Assembly (NCBI GenBank): GCA_017883485.1
Contig: JADGNM010000144.1
Coordinates: 1-6,697, forward strand
DNA: 6,697 bases
DNA from: Methanosarcina sp.
Lineage (GTDB): Archaea; Halobacteriota; Methanosarcinia; Methanosarcinales; Methanosarcinaceae
Reading direction: 5' to 3'
This document shows positions 5,614 to 6,697 of the stretch, one piece after another; the first letter of the stretch is position 1; the number at the start of each line of letters is the position of its first letter. Under the pieces are notes generated by a model. It did not search any database. It was not told the DNA's origin and saw nothing but the letters and a program-made list of their open reading frames with translations. Position numbers and translations under genes: made by a program.

Positions 5614-6489
5614 TCATATGCTTTCATATTGCACATTTCGAACCCCTGCCAATATAGGACAATAATATTTGACTATTGGACATTTTATTAACCTTATATC
5701 AACAAAATGACCTTTTAGTATATCATAGTGGTACAAGAGTGCCAGGGTTCGAAATGTGCAATTAAAGTAATTATTGTAAATAGTGTTCCTGTCGCTGGCA
5801 CCACAAATATATAGACCGTATACGTTGTTGTTTCGGACAGTATTGCCTGTGAGTGTGTTGCCGTCAGAACGGCCGAAATAAATTCCTCGCGCGTTGTCAA
5901 AAACCAGATTTCCTGAGAGGAGGGTGCCGTTGGAATTTTGCGAGGCAATCCCGTACTCTCTGTTATTCGTAGCATTGTTTCCTGAAAGTTTATTGTTTTC
6001 TGAGATGTTTAAATAAATTCCCCGCGCGCTATCAGAAACGGCATTCTTTGAGATCGTATTACCTTTTGAATTCAAAAGATAGATCCCAACAGAATTGTTC
6101 GATAGTTTATTGCTCTCAACTGTACAATCAGTGCACGAAGACAGACAGGTCCCTGCGTAGCCGTATTTGATTGATCCACTAATTTTAAACCCCTCAATTT
6201 TTACTTTGTCTGCCTGTAAGAGGAACACATGAGCAGTCTTGTTCCTGGCTTTAATTATCGCATCATCAGAATTTTCGGATTCTGACCTGATTGTAAGGTT
6301 ATCTTTAGTTATTTTGAGATTCTCCGTATAAGTCCCGGGTTTCACGATTATGGTGTCGCCTGAAGTCGCGCTATTAACTGAGTCCTGTATTGAGCTTCCC
6401 GGCTGGACTATAATTTCAGTTGCGGTTCCTATACTGGAAATTGATGTTAAAATGAGAAAAGCTAACGTTAAGAAAGTTAATTTATTCAT
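5614..6489 (-). CDS. Secreted NosD-like right-handed beta-helix protein with a replaced C-terminus
   Basis: From the ATG at 6489 the product has 291 residues. A signal peptide covers about 1-23 (hydrophobic core FLTLAFLILTSI, likely cut after the Ala in GTA), so the protein is exported. Residues 25-54 (EIIVQPGSSIQ, SGDTIIVKPGTY) are the usual cap of NosD/pectate-lyase-type helices. Five coils of 22-23 residues start at 135, 157, 180, 202 and 225, each opening with GIY or a similar triplet and carrying Asn/Gly-rich turns (GNTIS, NKLSG, GNTLTG). A Cys cluster lies at 115, 119 and 122. The helix stops after NNYFN (239-243). The last 48 residues are unlike it and are encoded almost wholly by an inverted-repeat element. 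The protein is therefore probably truncated, with a non-native tail. I chose this start because GGGGG (6501-6497) sits 7 bases ahead; an ATG at 6507 adds six residues before the signal peptide. A surface or glycan-related role is inferred. Confidence 0.8.
   Translation of the reverse strand: MNKLTFLTLAFLILTSISSIGTATEIIVQPGSSIQDSVNSATSGDTIIVKPGTYTENLKITKDNLTIRSESENSDDAIIKARNKTAHVFLLQADKVKIEGFKISGSIKYGYAGTCLSSCTDCTVESNKLSNNSVGIYLLNSKGNTISKNAVSDSARGIYLNISENNKLSGNNATNNREYGIASQNSNGTLLSGNLVFDNARGIYFGRSDGNTLTGNTVRNNNVYGLYICGASDRNTIYNNYFNCTFRTLALLYHYDILKGHFVDIRLIKCPIVKYYCPILAGVRNVQYESI
5628..5762. mobile_element. 135-bp MITE-like inverted-repeat element
   Basis: ATTGCACATTTCGAACCC (5628-5645) recurs as a perfect 18-bp inverted copy at 5745-5762, with about 99 AT-rich bases between. 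The right edge falls exactly where the beta-helix repeats of the overlapping gene stop. There is no transposase inside, so it would be a non-autonomous miniature element. A clear target-site duplication is not visible; at most a 2-base AT could flank it. Confidence 0.6.
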
Positions 6490-6697
6490 TCTAATTCCCC
6501 CATCCATTTAAGAAAAAGTTATGTGCTTACTCAAAAAATTTATTTTCCTGGTAAGAATTCTTTGAGTTATCCAATTTATTCAAGCATAATAAATAAAGTA
6601 AAATAATATAACATTGTAAACAATATAAACATGTCGACATTTAAATCGGCCATACAATATAATAAAGGCTAAAAATAAAAAATAAAGAAATGTTTTT

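Noticed and set aside
5745..5762. GGGTTCGAAA inside the inverted repeat, resembling a tRNA T-loop and hence a possible tRNA or attachment site
   Set aside because: No acceptor, D or anticodon stems can be built around it, and the same bases form the terminal inverted repeat.
6613..6640. Palindromes ATTGTAAACAAT and ATGTCGACAT upstream of the beta-helix gene
   Set aside because: They may be operators, but they lie more than 120 bases upstream of the start, near the window edge, with no repeat elsewhere; support is too thin.

Overview
The window reads as archaeal chromosome, most likely Methanosarcina or a close relative (inference). The reasons are a proteasome-assembly-chaperone (PAC2) gene coupled to a DUF473-type gene, archaeal TATA boxes such as TTTATATA and TTTAAATA, ribosome-binding sites of the GGTGAT(CC) type, long AT-rich intergenic stretches, an exported NosD-like beta-helix protein, and dispersed repeat and transposon debris. 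There are no rRNA or tRNA genes and no CRISPR array.

Layout from left to right. Positions 1-209 are non-coding trailer sequence holding a 36-bp GC-rich repeat. Positions 210-1320 (minus strand) carry a compact two-gene operon: a PAC2-family proteasome chaperone/activator followed by a DUF473-type protein, joined by a ribosome-binding site that spans the first gene's stop codon. A gene-free AT-rich gap of roughly 780 bases separates this operon from a divergent Wzx/MATE-type polysaccharide flippase (2136-3590, plus). The flippase converges on a GalE-like NAD-dependent sugar-nucleotide epimerase/dehydratase (3704-4654, minus). The second copy of the 36-bp repeat and an intrinsic-type terminator lie between them. 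Next come a small unrecognised membrane protein (4954-5244, plus) with a consensus TATA box and two terminator candidates, then a non-coding stretch with a structured GC-rich block. Last is a secreted NosD-like beta-helix protein (5614-6489, minus) whose C-terminal end is encoded by a 135-bp inverted-repeat element. The bases from 4655 to 4953 and from 6508 to the end hold only promoter-type sequence.

Functionally, the left end is protein quality control (20S proteasome assembly or activation). The middle and right end look like cell-surface work: the epimerase would make an activated sugar, the flippase would move a lipid-linked glycan across the membrane, and the beta-helix protein is exported. 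Flippase and epimerase are convergent, so they are not one operon, and a shared pathway is only inferred.

The main points of interest are: the 36-bp repeat in the 3' trailers of two unrelated genes, in the same sense relative to each; the inverted-repeat element that supplies the tail of the beta-helix gene; a GC-rich hairpin block that may be an IS200/IS605-type right end or an orphan omegaRNA-like structure; a C-terminal HbYX motif on the PAC2 protein; and a well-placed ribosome-binding site in front of a possible CTG start for that gene. I did not find a convincing complete new system.
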